A stretch of DNA of 64,000 bases. Origin: Astragalus membranaceus (taxonomy: Eukaryota; Streptophyta; Magnoliopsida; Fabales; Fabaceae). The notes below the pieces were generated by a model. The model saw only the letters and a list, made by a program, of their open reading frames with translations. It ran no database searches and had not been told where the DNA came from. Location: the NCBI GenBank assembly GCA_039519185.1, contig CM076848.1, positions 57,686,778-57,750,777 of the forward strand, read 5' to 3'. Shown one piece after another: positions 1 to 9,339 of this stretch (the stretch's first letter is position 1; every line of letters starts with the position of its first letter). The translations under genes were made by a program, and so were the position numbers.

Positions 1-717
1 GTATTGTAGAAACATATAGTATGTATTAGTTGGAATTAAATATGTATCAATTTAGTTCTTTTTTATTTTGATTTTTGATATTTGAAATGAGTTAATTTTT
101 CTTTTGTTATTTCAGGCAAGTGAACATGCAAGTGAGCCTCATTCTCCAATGGATGCAAATGGATCATTTGGTGCTAGCAATATTTAGTGGTTTTAGGATC
201 CTTTAGTATAGGATTTTTTTGTTGCCATTATGATTTTGAGCTACAATTGTTTCCTTCTATTATCTTTTTGAGTTAGATGACATTAAATATTTGACATTAC
301 ATTTATGTTATCAGAATTATATTTTAAATGAAATTTTCAGTTTTTTTAGTAAGCTTAGTAAGTGTTATTTAAGATATATTATTAGTGATGAAAACAGGTA
401 ATTAGATAAAGAAAAAAGAAATTCTCAAATTGCAAAAGAAATATTGTCTCTCCATAACTCTAATAAGAGGTTGAAACCCCCACAAAAAAGTCCTATCAAC
501 TATGGCAATAAAAAATCACCACAAATAAATCAATTTCAGGAGGTTTATAACCCCCTCAAAAAAAACCTCCACTAATTGTGGGGGTTAAAAACCCCCGCTG
601 TAAAACCCCCGCTAAATGACAGGATGCTAGCGTTTTCAAAAAACACCCACAATTAGATTGCGGTACTTAAAACTCCGGTGTTTTTTAAAATCCCCGCTGA
701 CTACTGTTTTTTGTAGT
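1..717 (+). mobile_element. Right end of a CACTA (En/Spm)-like DNA transposon, truncated by the window edge
   Basis: The block ends at 707-717 with TTTTTTGTAGT, the reverse complement of the usual plant CACTA terminus (ACTACAAAAAA); the expected final G is a T. Just inside lie short subterminal repeats in both orientations (GCGGGGGTTTT / AAAACCCCCGC types, about 540-700), typical of CACTA ends. A short terminal exon lies at 116-187. The left end and the transposase genes are outside the window, so the 3-bp target duplication cannot be tested. The superfamily call rests on the terminus and the subterminal repeats. Confidence 0.6.
116..187 (+). CDS. Terminal exon of a gene inside the CACTA-like element (partial)
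   Basis: A pyrimidine-rich stretch ends in TTTCAG at 110-115, a good splice acceptor. It is followed by 23 open codons reading from ASEHASEPHSPMDANG to a TAG stop at 185-187. The lower sequence 1-115 has the AT-rich look of an intron. The reading frame is acidic and serine-rich and has no recognisable domain. Its position just upstream of CACTA subterminal repeats makes it the probable last exon of an element-encoded protein. The product is unknown; a chance open frame cannot be excluded. Confidence 0.3.
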   Translation, partial: ASEHASEPHSPMDANGSFGASNI

Positions 718-718
718 T

Positions 719-1308
719 CCAAACTGAAATCCAAATAAACCAAACTGTCTAATTACCCAGCTCCATATATATATGTATGCCTATGGTATTGGTTAGTGTT
801 TCGTGTTAACTCATCATCTATAGACTCTCTATCTATGCTCCTTGAAAAATTGATATATAGCGACTTTAGATATCTATCTGATGTGGACAACGCTAGATTT
901 GCGACTCCAAGTTGTATCCCAACAAAGACCCTACAACCTTCTTCTACTCTAGCATAAAAAGAAAGATATTTTTTTCTCATGCAATTTTTTTTTTGACAAT
1001 TTTCTCATGCAATTGGATTAGGTATTTCCATTTCACGACATGTGGCGGGCTTCTCTATCTTTGCATGTAAACACAGATAATAAATAGTACAAAATAATGC
1101 AAAGGCAATCAGCTGGATTTTAAAGCAAAGGTGGATAGCCGTGGCAAGTGGCAAGTGGCAAGTGGCATGGCTTGCTAATTGCTGGTCTGATACCACCATC
1201 TCTCTCGTGATAAACAAGATATGCATCTTATCCAGATTTCAATTTTTCTTATTTTTTTATCTGCCGAAAATAAAATGTTATTTCAGTGTCAGTCAAATTT
1301 CCAAAACA
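719..1308. other. Spacer without identified features
   Basis: AT-rich sequence with a GGCAAGTGGCAAGTGGCAAG-type triplication (9-bp unit) around 1140-1168. The short open frames here show no codon bias, domain or start context, and I see no gene. Confidence 0.5.
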
Positions 1309-1564
1309 ATTCTCATTAAAGAATGAAAAAAAAATGTTAGTTAAACCAAATTTAAGATACTTTTGATGTGTTATCTAAAAAAGAAATTATACTTTTGACG
1401 TCAAAACATATATACTTTTGCAAATAATTAATCTATACCTAACTATTAGCAAAATTATATATGTTAATTTCGACATCAAAAGTATTTTTTTGAAGATAAC
1501 ACATCAAAAATATCCTTAAATTTGGTTTAGTTCACAGTTTTTTTTTTCATTCTAAAATGAGAAT
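1309..1564. mobile_element. Fold-back MITE with about 70-bp inverted arms
   Basis: Sequence from 1309 (ATTCTCATTAAAGAATGA) is repeated in inverted orientation up to 1564, with arms running through an AACCAAATTTAAG-type block and GATGTGTTATCT. The arms match over roughly 65-70 bp with a few changes, so the element can fold as one long hairpin. There is no coding capacity. I could not find a convincing target duplication, so the superfamily is not assigned. Confidence 0.65.
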
Positions 1565-2242
1565 ACCTATATATAATTTTGTTTTTGAAGATATATATTA
1601 GTTTTGGTAAAAAAAAGTACCTATATGTAATGGTAGGACCTCCTTTCACTAAATTTTGTGTGTATTACTTTAGACCATTATACTCTTAAATTAGACAACT
1701 TTTAATTTTTGCAACAACTAACTTTTAAATTTTTGTTCTATGTTCTATTTTTAATAAACATTATTGGCTCATTGGCATAATCTACTTTGGAGCACGTGGT
1801 CGACTTAGTGCTCCCGGGGTCGATTGCCGCAGAGGACAAACTCGGTGTTGGCCCGTACAAAATTTGATCGTTGAAAGTGTTGGAACACATAGCCAGCAAT
1901 AGTCCAAAGCAAAAAAAATCTAATTATCAATTCAAATTGAGAAATAATAATTTGAAATTCAAAATATCAATTTAAATTTGTAAATTCAAATTATATATAA
2001 ACTCAAATTATCAATTTGTTTATAGAGTAGAGAATATTTTGAATATCTAAATTCAAATTATCCATTAAAATTTAACAATATACTAAGCTCCACCTAGTGC
2101 CGCTACTACCCCCTCCCCTGTGGAACTCAGATAGTAATTCTAAAAACTTATCACAGTAATTCCTTTTTTTGACCTCCTGTGGAACTCAGACAGTGACCTC
2201 CACTACCATGTCAAAAAACTTATCACAGTAATTCCTTTTTTT
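1565..2242. other. AT-rich spacer with a local partial duplication
   Basis: No gene seen. A segment of about 55-65 bp (CCTGTGGAACTCAGA ... ATCACAGTAATTCC) occurs at about 2117-2170 and again at 2176-2242, next to the 3' tail of the following SINE. AAATTCAAATTAT-type short repeats fill about 1920-2070. Confidence 0.5.
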
Positions 2243-2372
2243 GATAAGCAATGTTAATGGGGTGGGAGAATGTTAGTTTATGGGGTTTGAACTCGGGACC
2301 TCCTTCTTGCTCTATTTTGGTGCACTCTTTCGACATCCTTTAGCTCGCCAACTGAGCTACCTACTTGGGATA
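2243..2372 (-). mobile_element. tRNA-derived SINE, minus strand
   Basis: Read on the minus strand, an A-box-like TAGCTCAGTTGGCGAGC lies at about 2342-2358 and a B-box-like GAGTTCAAACCCC at about 2283-2295, at tRNA spacing, followed by a tail ending in a short A run at about 2236-2242. The internal RNA polymerase III promoter and the A-rich tail are what define plant SINEs. No acceptor stem can be folded, so it is not a tRNA gene. Target duplication not resolved. Confidence 0.6.
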
Positions 2373-2589
2373 TAAAATGACTTTGTGACTTTATACATTT
2401 TGAAAATATAAATAAATAAATAAAAATTGAAAAAAATATTAGAAAATTGAGACAAAGATACGATATTTTTTTTGTCTAAAAATAATTGATTGGTATGGAG
2501 GTCACTGTAAAAAATTTACGCTATTAATCAATCAAAAATTATGATATGACTTTAAAAATAATTGAGATATAATCTGTTATGGTAAATAG

Positions 2590-3000
2590 AAATTATGCTA
2601 TTCACACCTCCTGCAAGGCCCAATTATTCAGAGACCCATTACATAGAAACAGGGTCCATTCATCAATGGTCAAGATCACTCTACAAGATCGGACGGCCCA
2701 AATCGACCAAAGCAAACACCACTCAAAATCTATAAATACAGCATTCAATGCTTATTAAATGGTAAGCACTTTTCCCAACACAATACTCATTAACTCAAAT
2801 ACTGACTTGAGCGTCGGAGTGTTATTGCAGGAACAACATCGGACATCTCAAGATCGAACAACATCGGACATCTCAAGATCGAACAGCATCGAACATCTCA
2901 AGATCGAACAACATCGAATATCTCAAGATCGAACCACATCGAACATCTCAAGACCTGAACATTAAAACAGAATCAAGGATAAAACACCTACTAACTGCAT
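2590..3000 (+). mobile_element. LTR-like fragment (U3/R remnant or short LTR element)
   Basis: A TATA-like TATAAATA sits at 2731-2738. About 65 bp downstream comes CTGACTTGAGCGTCGGAGTG at 2802-2821, a phrase I associate with the R region of several plant LTR retrotransposons. The ends of the LTR are not clear and no coding region is attached, so this is either a solo LTR fragment or a TRIM-like element. It contains the 25-bp tandem repeat listed separately. Confidence 0.4.
2831..2955. repeat. Five tandem copies of a 25-bp unit
   Basis: Units start at 2831, 2856, 2881, 2906 and 2931. The core is GAACAACATCGGACATCTCA followed by AGATC, and copies differ at one to three sites. Because 25 is not a multiple of three, an open reading frame through the array cannot be a protein repeat and is fortuitous. 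Confidence 0.9.
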
Positions 3001-4214
3001 AATACCGATCACCAAGATCGAAAGCACATTACAGAACATAATCAAACATTTTTCTGACGTGTTATTTCACGAACATCCTAAAAAATCTAAAAAATCGTGT
3101 AGATTGGTGTTTATAAATTAAATTCCCAAAAATTATTAGGTATATCTTCCATATATAAAATTCAGTTGTTCGATAAGATGAACGTGGAATTTGACTAGGC
3201 AATTAAATACGTGGCGAAGATAGGTATGGTGAATGAAAAGTCATGGGTACGACACGTAAAATTTCTAATCGCCGAAATGTCAAGGTTCAAAATCGTCTGC
3301 AACGTACATGTGTTCCACCACCATTCCGTTCCTTTTAAATAATTTCCCGTTGGTTTCGGATAGGATCATAGGATTTTTTAAGTTAAGTTTGGTCCTACGT
3401 GCCCCTATATCATTGCCATGTCGCATGCATGCACCTGCTTCAAAGCTTGGAAGCGTTTATATAAAAGATGTGCTATGATTATAGCCACGAGAAACAAAGG
3501 GAAGTTGGGATATTTTAGAATCAGAGAAGGTGATCGTGGTTTACGTGCAAATATGTCAATCTCATTCCCCATTCCTTACGCAGTAGTTCATCGAGAGATT
3601 AAAATTAAGTGACTGAAAAATACAAAGATTACTTCATTTATAAACATGCGTGTTCGTATCTCAATACGTGCTTCATGATTTTGCTTAACGCATTTGCCAT
3701 ATGCCACTCTTCTTCATTAGGGAGTAGGGACCCTCGTGACCGGTGTGAGTGCTGCACGTGATGTATATGTAATTACATACATAATACATCTACCATTGAG
3801 TATGGTCTAAGCTAAATTTTACTTGTTAAGCTTTGTGTTATATTTGAGTGTAATTTCATTTTGCCAACAAAAAAGAAGAATTATCTACGAAAATTAGACA
3901 GCAAAAAATCTAAATTTAGGGGCCAAATTAGAGACACAATTTATATTTTATCTATGACTTCTTGTTGTTAATTTAATTTTTTTAATAGTAAAAATTAGTT
4001 TATTTCATGTTTTAAATCAGTTTGACTAACATAAATTTATTTAAATAATAATTAATGGATAATATGTCATATTTAATGTTGACTATAGCAGTTTAAAAAT
4101 TAAAATATTCTTTTATGTCATTAATTAACATTTATAGAAATTTAGGTAATTTAGGTTTTTTTATAATGAAATTATGTATTTTGTAAAACTTTAATTACAA
4201 TATATTTTTTTGTT
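3001..4214. other. Spacer without identified features
   Basis: About 1.2 kb of low-complexity plant intergenic sequence. A 64-codon open frame at 3418-3609 has no homology that I recognise and no supporting context. Nothing else supported. Confidence 0.45.
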
Positions 4215-4254
4215 ACAAGACGGAGCTAAAAAGAGAAAAGCGCAAAAAAAGGAA

Positions 4255-4600
4255 CTAAAATTAAGGAAATAAGACTCTGCTAGTATCTGCAACGAGAGCA
4301 CTAGCAAGTCCAGGTGGGGGATGCTCCAGAGAAATCCAATTCAGAGAAGAAGTAGCACCAAGCTTAGCCAGAAAATCAACACAACCCTCCCTTAAGGTGT
4401 GGCAAATACGGACAGACCAACTCCGAGGAACAGGGCCTTGGATGTTGTGCGCAATGGCTGCATACTAATGCCAAAGATTAGAGAGGGAATAGAGATGAGA
4501 AAAATAGCATGAAGGGAGTCCGAAAAACAAACAATATTCTTGAAGCCTTTGTTCCTAGATCGTGCACTATTTTTTTGAGAAAAAATCATAGGCTATTTTT
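4255..4600 (-). pseudogene. 3' end of an L1-type LINE: RNase H-like domain fragment
   Basis: On the minus strand the frames read SDSLHAIFLI, then after a frameshift AAIAHNIQGPVPRSWSV, ICHTLREGCVDFLAKLGA and PPPGLASALVADTSRVLFP. This is the C-terminal part of the plant LINE RNase H domain, in which a conserved HTLREGN..ADFLAKLG segment carries the last catalytic aspartate. At least one frameshift and a missing upstream domain make it a dead 5'-truncated copy. Boundaries are approximate; I did not find the flanking duplication. Confidence 0.7.
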
Positions 4601-4789
4601 GCCCCCTCTAGTAAAAGTTTCTAAAATTATTTAATAGCTCTTAATCGCTCTTACTCAAATAAGCACTATTGAATGACATCCCTAAAATTATTTTTTCATT
4701 CCGGATTTATGTATTAATATATAAATGAAAAAAATATATTATGGACTTATTTATTAGCACATAAATCTGGAATAAATCTGGAAAGAAAA

Positions 4790-4973
4790 CCCTGAGCGTT
4801 GGGTTCAGCGGTTGGGGCTGAACCCCCCTTAACCAAGTTTCGGGGGTTCGATACCCGCTTTGGGTACGGAACAACGTTAAAACTCTGGGCCAGCTGTCCT
4901 GCCTCTCGAAGCACCTACAATGAGCGGGAGATTAGTCACTGCTATCCGTGCGGTGGATACTCGGGTTTACCCA
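4790..4973 (+). mobile_element. tRNA-derived SINE with 19-bp target duplication
   Basis: The element has an A-box-like segment near 4796-4818 (GCGTTGGGTTCAGCGGTTGG) and a clear B box GGGGTTCGATACCC near 4844-4857. It is flanked by AATAAATCTGGAAAGAAAA at 4771-4789 and the same sequence with one change at 4974-4992. The duplication plus pol III boxes identify a retroposed SINE. A third copy of the flank and a piece of the SINE tail occur at about 5180-5236, separated by a MITE fragment, so the site was rearranged after insertion. Confidence 0.75.
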
Positions 4974-4993
4974 AATAAATCTGAAAAGAAAAA

Positions 4994-5120
4994 GGCTAAA
5001 TTATAGTTTTAGTCCCCTGTTTTCAGAAATTCAGACATTTAGTCCCTCTATTTTAAAACTCAGACATTTATTCCCCTATTTTAAAAAATCCAGACATTTT
5101 AGTCCAAAGAGGATTTTTTC
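4994..5120 (+). mobile_element. Half copy of a Mutator-type MITE
   Basis: Begins with GGCTAAATTATAGTTTTAGT and continues with three CAGACATTTAGTCCC-type steps. It matches the left arm of the complete MITE at 33547-33894. The right inverted arm is missing, so this is a truncated copy, placed exactly after the second target duplication of the upstream SINE. Confidence 0.65.
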
Positions 5121-6182
5121 AATTTTTTTTGCTGAGTTGGAATTCTGCCAAATAAAAACAGATGATGTGATACTCATTAAATAAATCTGGGCCAGCTGTC
5201 CTGCCCGGTTTTACCCAAATAAATCTGGAAAGAAAAAATATGAAATGAACTATTTGTTAAATTTAAGGCATTAAAATTAATTGCTTTAAATAGACCCAAT
5301 CAGACTTTCTAAAAAGGCCTAACCAGACTTTAAAAATAGGCCAAATTCAGACAAACAAAGTTCGCATTGCCTGTGTGATTTACCAAGAATCTCAGCAACA
5401 TTGTTGTTGCACGTGATCGACTGGATTATTGACAGTAGTATTTTTGGTTTTGTTCCTTACTTTTTCTCCCCCAAGAAAGTGAAGAGCTAGTCAAATTGAA
5501 ATAGCAGATTTTTGACTAGTCCTTTGATTCTTTTTAATTTCACTGTTGTGTGAGACTAGCAGTAGACGAGCACGCTGCACGCCATCTTTTATTAGCATTT
5601 ACACTGATCAGATCCTACGTATTCACATTTGGCAGCTAGCAAATGCTATACATCAATATCATCATCATATTAAATTTTCATTTGTCGTCTTTGCCGGTTT
5701 TAAGCAGAAAGACACTTCACTGCCTATAAAGTACTCAAGACTTTTTTTTGCTCCATTAATTATCTTTTTCCCGTGTTAGGTAATACTGTGTACCAGCGAA
5801 TCACTGAATCAAACGTCATATTTATTTATTATGATTTTTTCTATAACTAAATTCTTCAAATTGCAGAAACATATATGCACTGAAATTCTGAATCCTGAAC
5901 ATGAATTAGTAGAAAAGAGGGGGTTTCTTGTGAATTCAGTTGAATATATATTCTCACTCAATTGACCGTGCAAGCAAGGAGTGTGCGTCCTAGTATTGGG
6001 ACAAACTACTGCTCCCTGTTTGCCTTCAACTTTACGTGCATGGTAAGTGAACTTAACTAGCTTAGTACTAACGTTGCAAGAAAAGAGTTTTAACTCATCT
6101 TTTCAAACAAACCAAACTAAATTTAAATCTGTCATTAGGTGTTTGGTTGAGGAGAAATAGAAAAGAAAGAGATAGGATAGAT
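5121..6182. other. Spacer without identified features
   Basis: AT-rich sequence. A 77-codon open frame at 5546-5779 has no recognisable domain and I do not call it a gene. The last 60 bases are an A/G-rich stretch that served as target for the LINE at 6200. Confidence 0.45.
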
Positions 6183-6199
6183 AGAAATAGAGAAAAAGA

Positions 6200-8314
6200 T
6201 ATGGTTCTCACTGAGCTTGGAATGCCTCCTTCTCTCCAAGCTCTTATTACGCAGTGCATCACTATGATGACCACTAATGTGCTGGGGAATGGTAGAAGAT
6301 TCGAGAGGTTTGCCCCTCAGCGTGATATTCGCCAAGACGATCCTATCTCCCCTTACATTTTTGTCTTGTGTAAGGATAAGCTTACCCACCTGATTGAGGA
6401 AGAAGTGGAGCATAATTAGAGATGGATTCCTATTCGTGCAGGTAGGAGTACGTGGTCCCAATATCTCTAATCTCATGTTCGTGGATGACTTGCTTTTATT
6501 TGGAAAGGCAACTGATGATAATATGCGAAGTGTGTTGGATGCTCTTAATAATTTTTGTGACATGTCCGGCCAAACGGTGAGTAAGGAGAAAACCAATATC
6601 TTCTTTTCAAAGAATGTTAACGCAACAACTTGAAGAAGGTTAGGGGCTATGTCTGGATTCAACACTACTCTTGCTATGGGTAAGTATCTAGGCATCTGCC
6701 TCTTAGGCCGTGCACCTAAACAACAAGACCTCAACTACCTTATGGAGAATGTTCATCAAAGGTTATCGGGTTGGAAAGTGGGTCATCTCTCCTTTGTTGG
6801 GCGTGTAACACTAGCTAAATTAGTGGTCCAAGCCATCCCTATTTATTCGATGATGACTAACCCCATCCCGAAGGCGTGTTTGAAAGAGATTGAAAGACTT
6901 CTGAGAAGTTTTATTTGGGGTGATAGTGATGAGGCCTGGGCTTTGGGAGACGGTACCACTACCCGATTTGGGTTGGATAGATGACTTGACACAAGCAATA
7001 CTATTGTCGATCTTGTTGGTGGTATTTTTGCTAACATCCAAAATTGTAAGGTGATTGACTATGTGGATGGAAGCATGCAGTGGCGTTGGGATATCCTTAG
7101 AGACTTAGTACTTCTGGATAGACTAGCTAACAAGTTGTTGACGTGCCCTGTCTCGAAACCCTCCTTGGGCCCTGATATGGCGTATTGGCCATGAGAGAGG
7201 TCAGGATTGTTTTCGGTGTCAAGTGCTTATCATTACTTGCGTGATAGTACTAATGATACTCCTTCTCCCCTTTGGAAATCTGTTTGGAGGTTAGATGTCC
7301 CTGAGCACGTCAGGACTTTGCTTGTCAAGTGTTGCATGAGAATTGCCTACCAAAGCGTATTGTAGTCAATGGAGTGAGGGCAACTCAGATTTTCATCATT
7401 GTGTTGGGGTGGCTGAGACTATATTGCATGTGTTGAGGGATAGTCCCTCTGCACTATCTGTATGGAGGAGGTTGGTCCCCAACCATTTGTGATCAGACTT
7501 CTATGGTTACCCCTTTGTGGATTGGGTTAAATACAATGTTAATTCTGATGAAGGGGCTTCTTGGAAGAGTCTTTGGGCTGCTACATGTTATTTCTTGTGG
7601 ATTTGGAGGAACAAAATAGTGCATGATCCTGAGTTTGTGATGCCTTATGCTCCCTGATGTAGTGATTGGGCAATATGTTCATAACTATACAAAGAGTAAG
7701 GAACATTTTTGTCCCATTGGTAGGCCTCCTAAGATCACCATTAATGTTTGTTGGAAACCTGCTGTCGAAGGGTTTGCTACTATTAATACTGATGGCGCTT
7801 CAATGGAGGGAAGTTGTATTGGAGGTTGTGGTGGGGTTTTGCGAGACTCTATTGGCAGGTGATTAAGGAGGGTTCACTTGTCATTTCAGGGAAGCCAACT
7901 CATATATTGCGGAGCTTTGGGGAGCATTGGAAAATCTTAATTTGGCACGGTGTAGGGGGACATACACATGTGGAGCTTCAAATGGATTCTCAGGTGGTGG
8001 TCTCTCTTCTAAGTGGTGATGGTCCTAGTAACATGGAGGGTAGAAGCCTTCTTTTGCGAGTTTAGAAGTTTCTCCATCTCGGGTGGAGGGGTCGCGTCAT
8101 CCATGTATATTGTGAAGTTTTAAAATATGGTTGCTGATGGTATGGCTTCCATGGCGTGTGAGTTGGTGGATGGCCTTCGATTTTATGAGGATCCTCCAGC
8201 AAGTATTTTACATTTGTTGCATGCTAATTTTAATGGAGTTTTGACTCCTAGACTTCTTCCGATGTAATTCATTTTTTCGTTTTGGGCTTTTTAGCCCCTA
8301 TTAATCTAAAAAAA
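6200..8314 (+). mobile_element. 5'-truncated L1-type LINE with 17-bp target duplication
   Basis: The insertion is bounded by AGAAATAGAGAAAAAGA at 6183-6199 and again at 8315-8331, a perfect 17-bp duplication, and ends in a short A run after the 3' untranslated region (GGGCTTTTTAGCCCC near 8284-8298). Content runs from the middle of reverse transcriptase to RNase H. These are the hallmarks of target-primed reverse transcription with 5' truncation. The target is a purine-rich tract, as expected for L1-type nicking. Confidence 0.9.
6201..8065 (+). pseudogene. LINE reverse transcriptase, zinc-binding and RNase H domains, broken
   Basis: Frames recognised in order: RT segment with RQDDPISPYIFVLC (normally RQGDP) near 6331-6372; the catalytic box FVDDLLLFG near 6478-6504; RT thumb with GKYLGICLLGR and SGWKVGHLSFVGRVTLAK; a decayed zf-RVT region between about 7000 and 7640; RNase H beginning with FATINTDGAS near 7770-7802 and GGCGGVLRD, continuing in another frame with LQMDSQVVVSLL near 7977-8013. 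In-frame stops at 6417-6419 and 6631-6633 and several frameshifts inactivate it. In a live element this ORF2 protein nicks target DNA and copies the RNA; the endonuclease half is absent here. Confidence 0.85.
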
Positions 8315-8342
8315 AGAAATAGAGAAAAAGAGAGTGAAATTT

Positions 8343-9150
8343 AGTTTTTTTGTAAGCAAAAATTATATTAATAGGAGTACTAGGAGTACACAAACCCTTA
8401 CAGATACAAGGGGTCTCGTTAAAACCTCCAAGGGCCAAAACCCCAACGGAAAAAGACCCGAGGAGGAAAATAGTATCCTAGGAAGAGCGAGGCGGAAAGC
8501 CCATTACACGTAGTTTAACAAGAGGATTTCCCCACCGATCAGAAATCGTAACAATCGAATTGCGACCTTCTATGTTGATGAACCCACTTCATGATATAAA
8601 CTTAACATGGTTAACAAACACTTGAGGATTAAAGACAAGACCTCTGAAAAGAATATGGTTCTGATGAAACCAGATACACCACGTGAAAACTATCCAAAAC
8701 AAATCATTCAATCTACAAGCCTTCTTGGAATCCAGCAGCAAACCATGAGTTTGAAAATAAGTGATATCAACCAGATTATCGGTAACCACAATGCCCAACC
8801 AATTCTGGATATCAAGGCAAACTGACCGAGAACACCCGCACATAAAAATTAAAGTGGAAATAAATTCATCCTGCTCAAAACTGAGGGGGGAACACGACCC
8901 ATGAAGATCCCTGATAATACCCATTGAAAACCACCACAAAACATTAAGAGCACTCTGGATATCACTATCCAACCTATCTTGCGGCATCAAACTTAATAAA
9001 AGTGCATAACAAGATTTAACAGAAAAAGAATGAAACTTATATAGCCGCCACTGCCAACGGGATGAAATGAATGTAAGATGGCAAAAAACAACTTCATATC
9101 GGCCCTCTCCTCATCGGATAGAGCTCGACCCCAATTAAGTTTTCAACACC
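8343..9150 (-). pseudogene. 3' end of a second L1-type LINE (zf-RVT region), minus strand
   Basis: On the minus strand the frame of 8589-8990 reads a zf-RVT-like C-terminal domain: CSRSVCLDIQNWLGI, DITYFQTHGLLLDSKK, and FWIVFTWCIWFHQNHILFRG, the usual W..W..RN..F.G ending. The 3' untranslated tail follows to a T run (A run on the minus strand) at about 8345-8352. Sequence beyond 8990 continues the domain in a shifted frame to about 9150. It lies tail-to-tail with the LINE at 6200-8314 and is 5'-truncated and broken. Confidence 0.7.
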
Positions 9151-9339
9151 AAGTGTTATCAAGTCAATACCCGTAGTCCTTTATACTGCCATGTTTTAGC
9201 GGGAAAAAACAACTGTAGGCCCAAAAAATAAAAAAATACCAAAAAAGGACACATTTTAATTTAATTACCAAAGTAGAACACATTTTCTTTTTAGGCTAGA
9301 AGTCGCCCAAAAAATAAAAAAATACCAAAAAAGGACACA

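Noticed and set aside
2282..2359. tRNA-like box A and B sequences as true tRNA genes (also at 4796, 20150, 25949, 27950, 42655)
   Set aside because: No acceptor stem pairs around them, and several have A tails and target duplications, so they are SINE heads.
3418..3609. 64-codon frame
   Set aside because: No domain, no promoter or splice context, length expected by chance.
5546..5779. 77-codon frame
   Set aside because: Same reasons; composition follows the AT-rich background.
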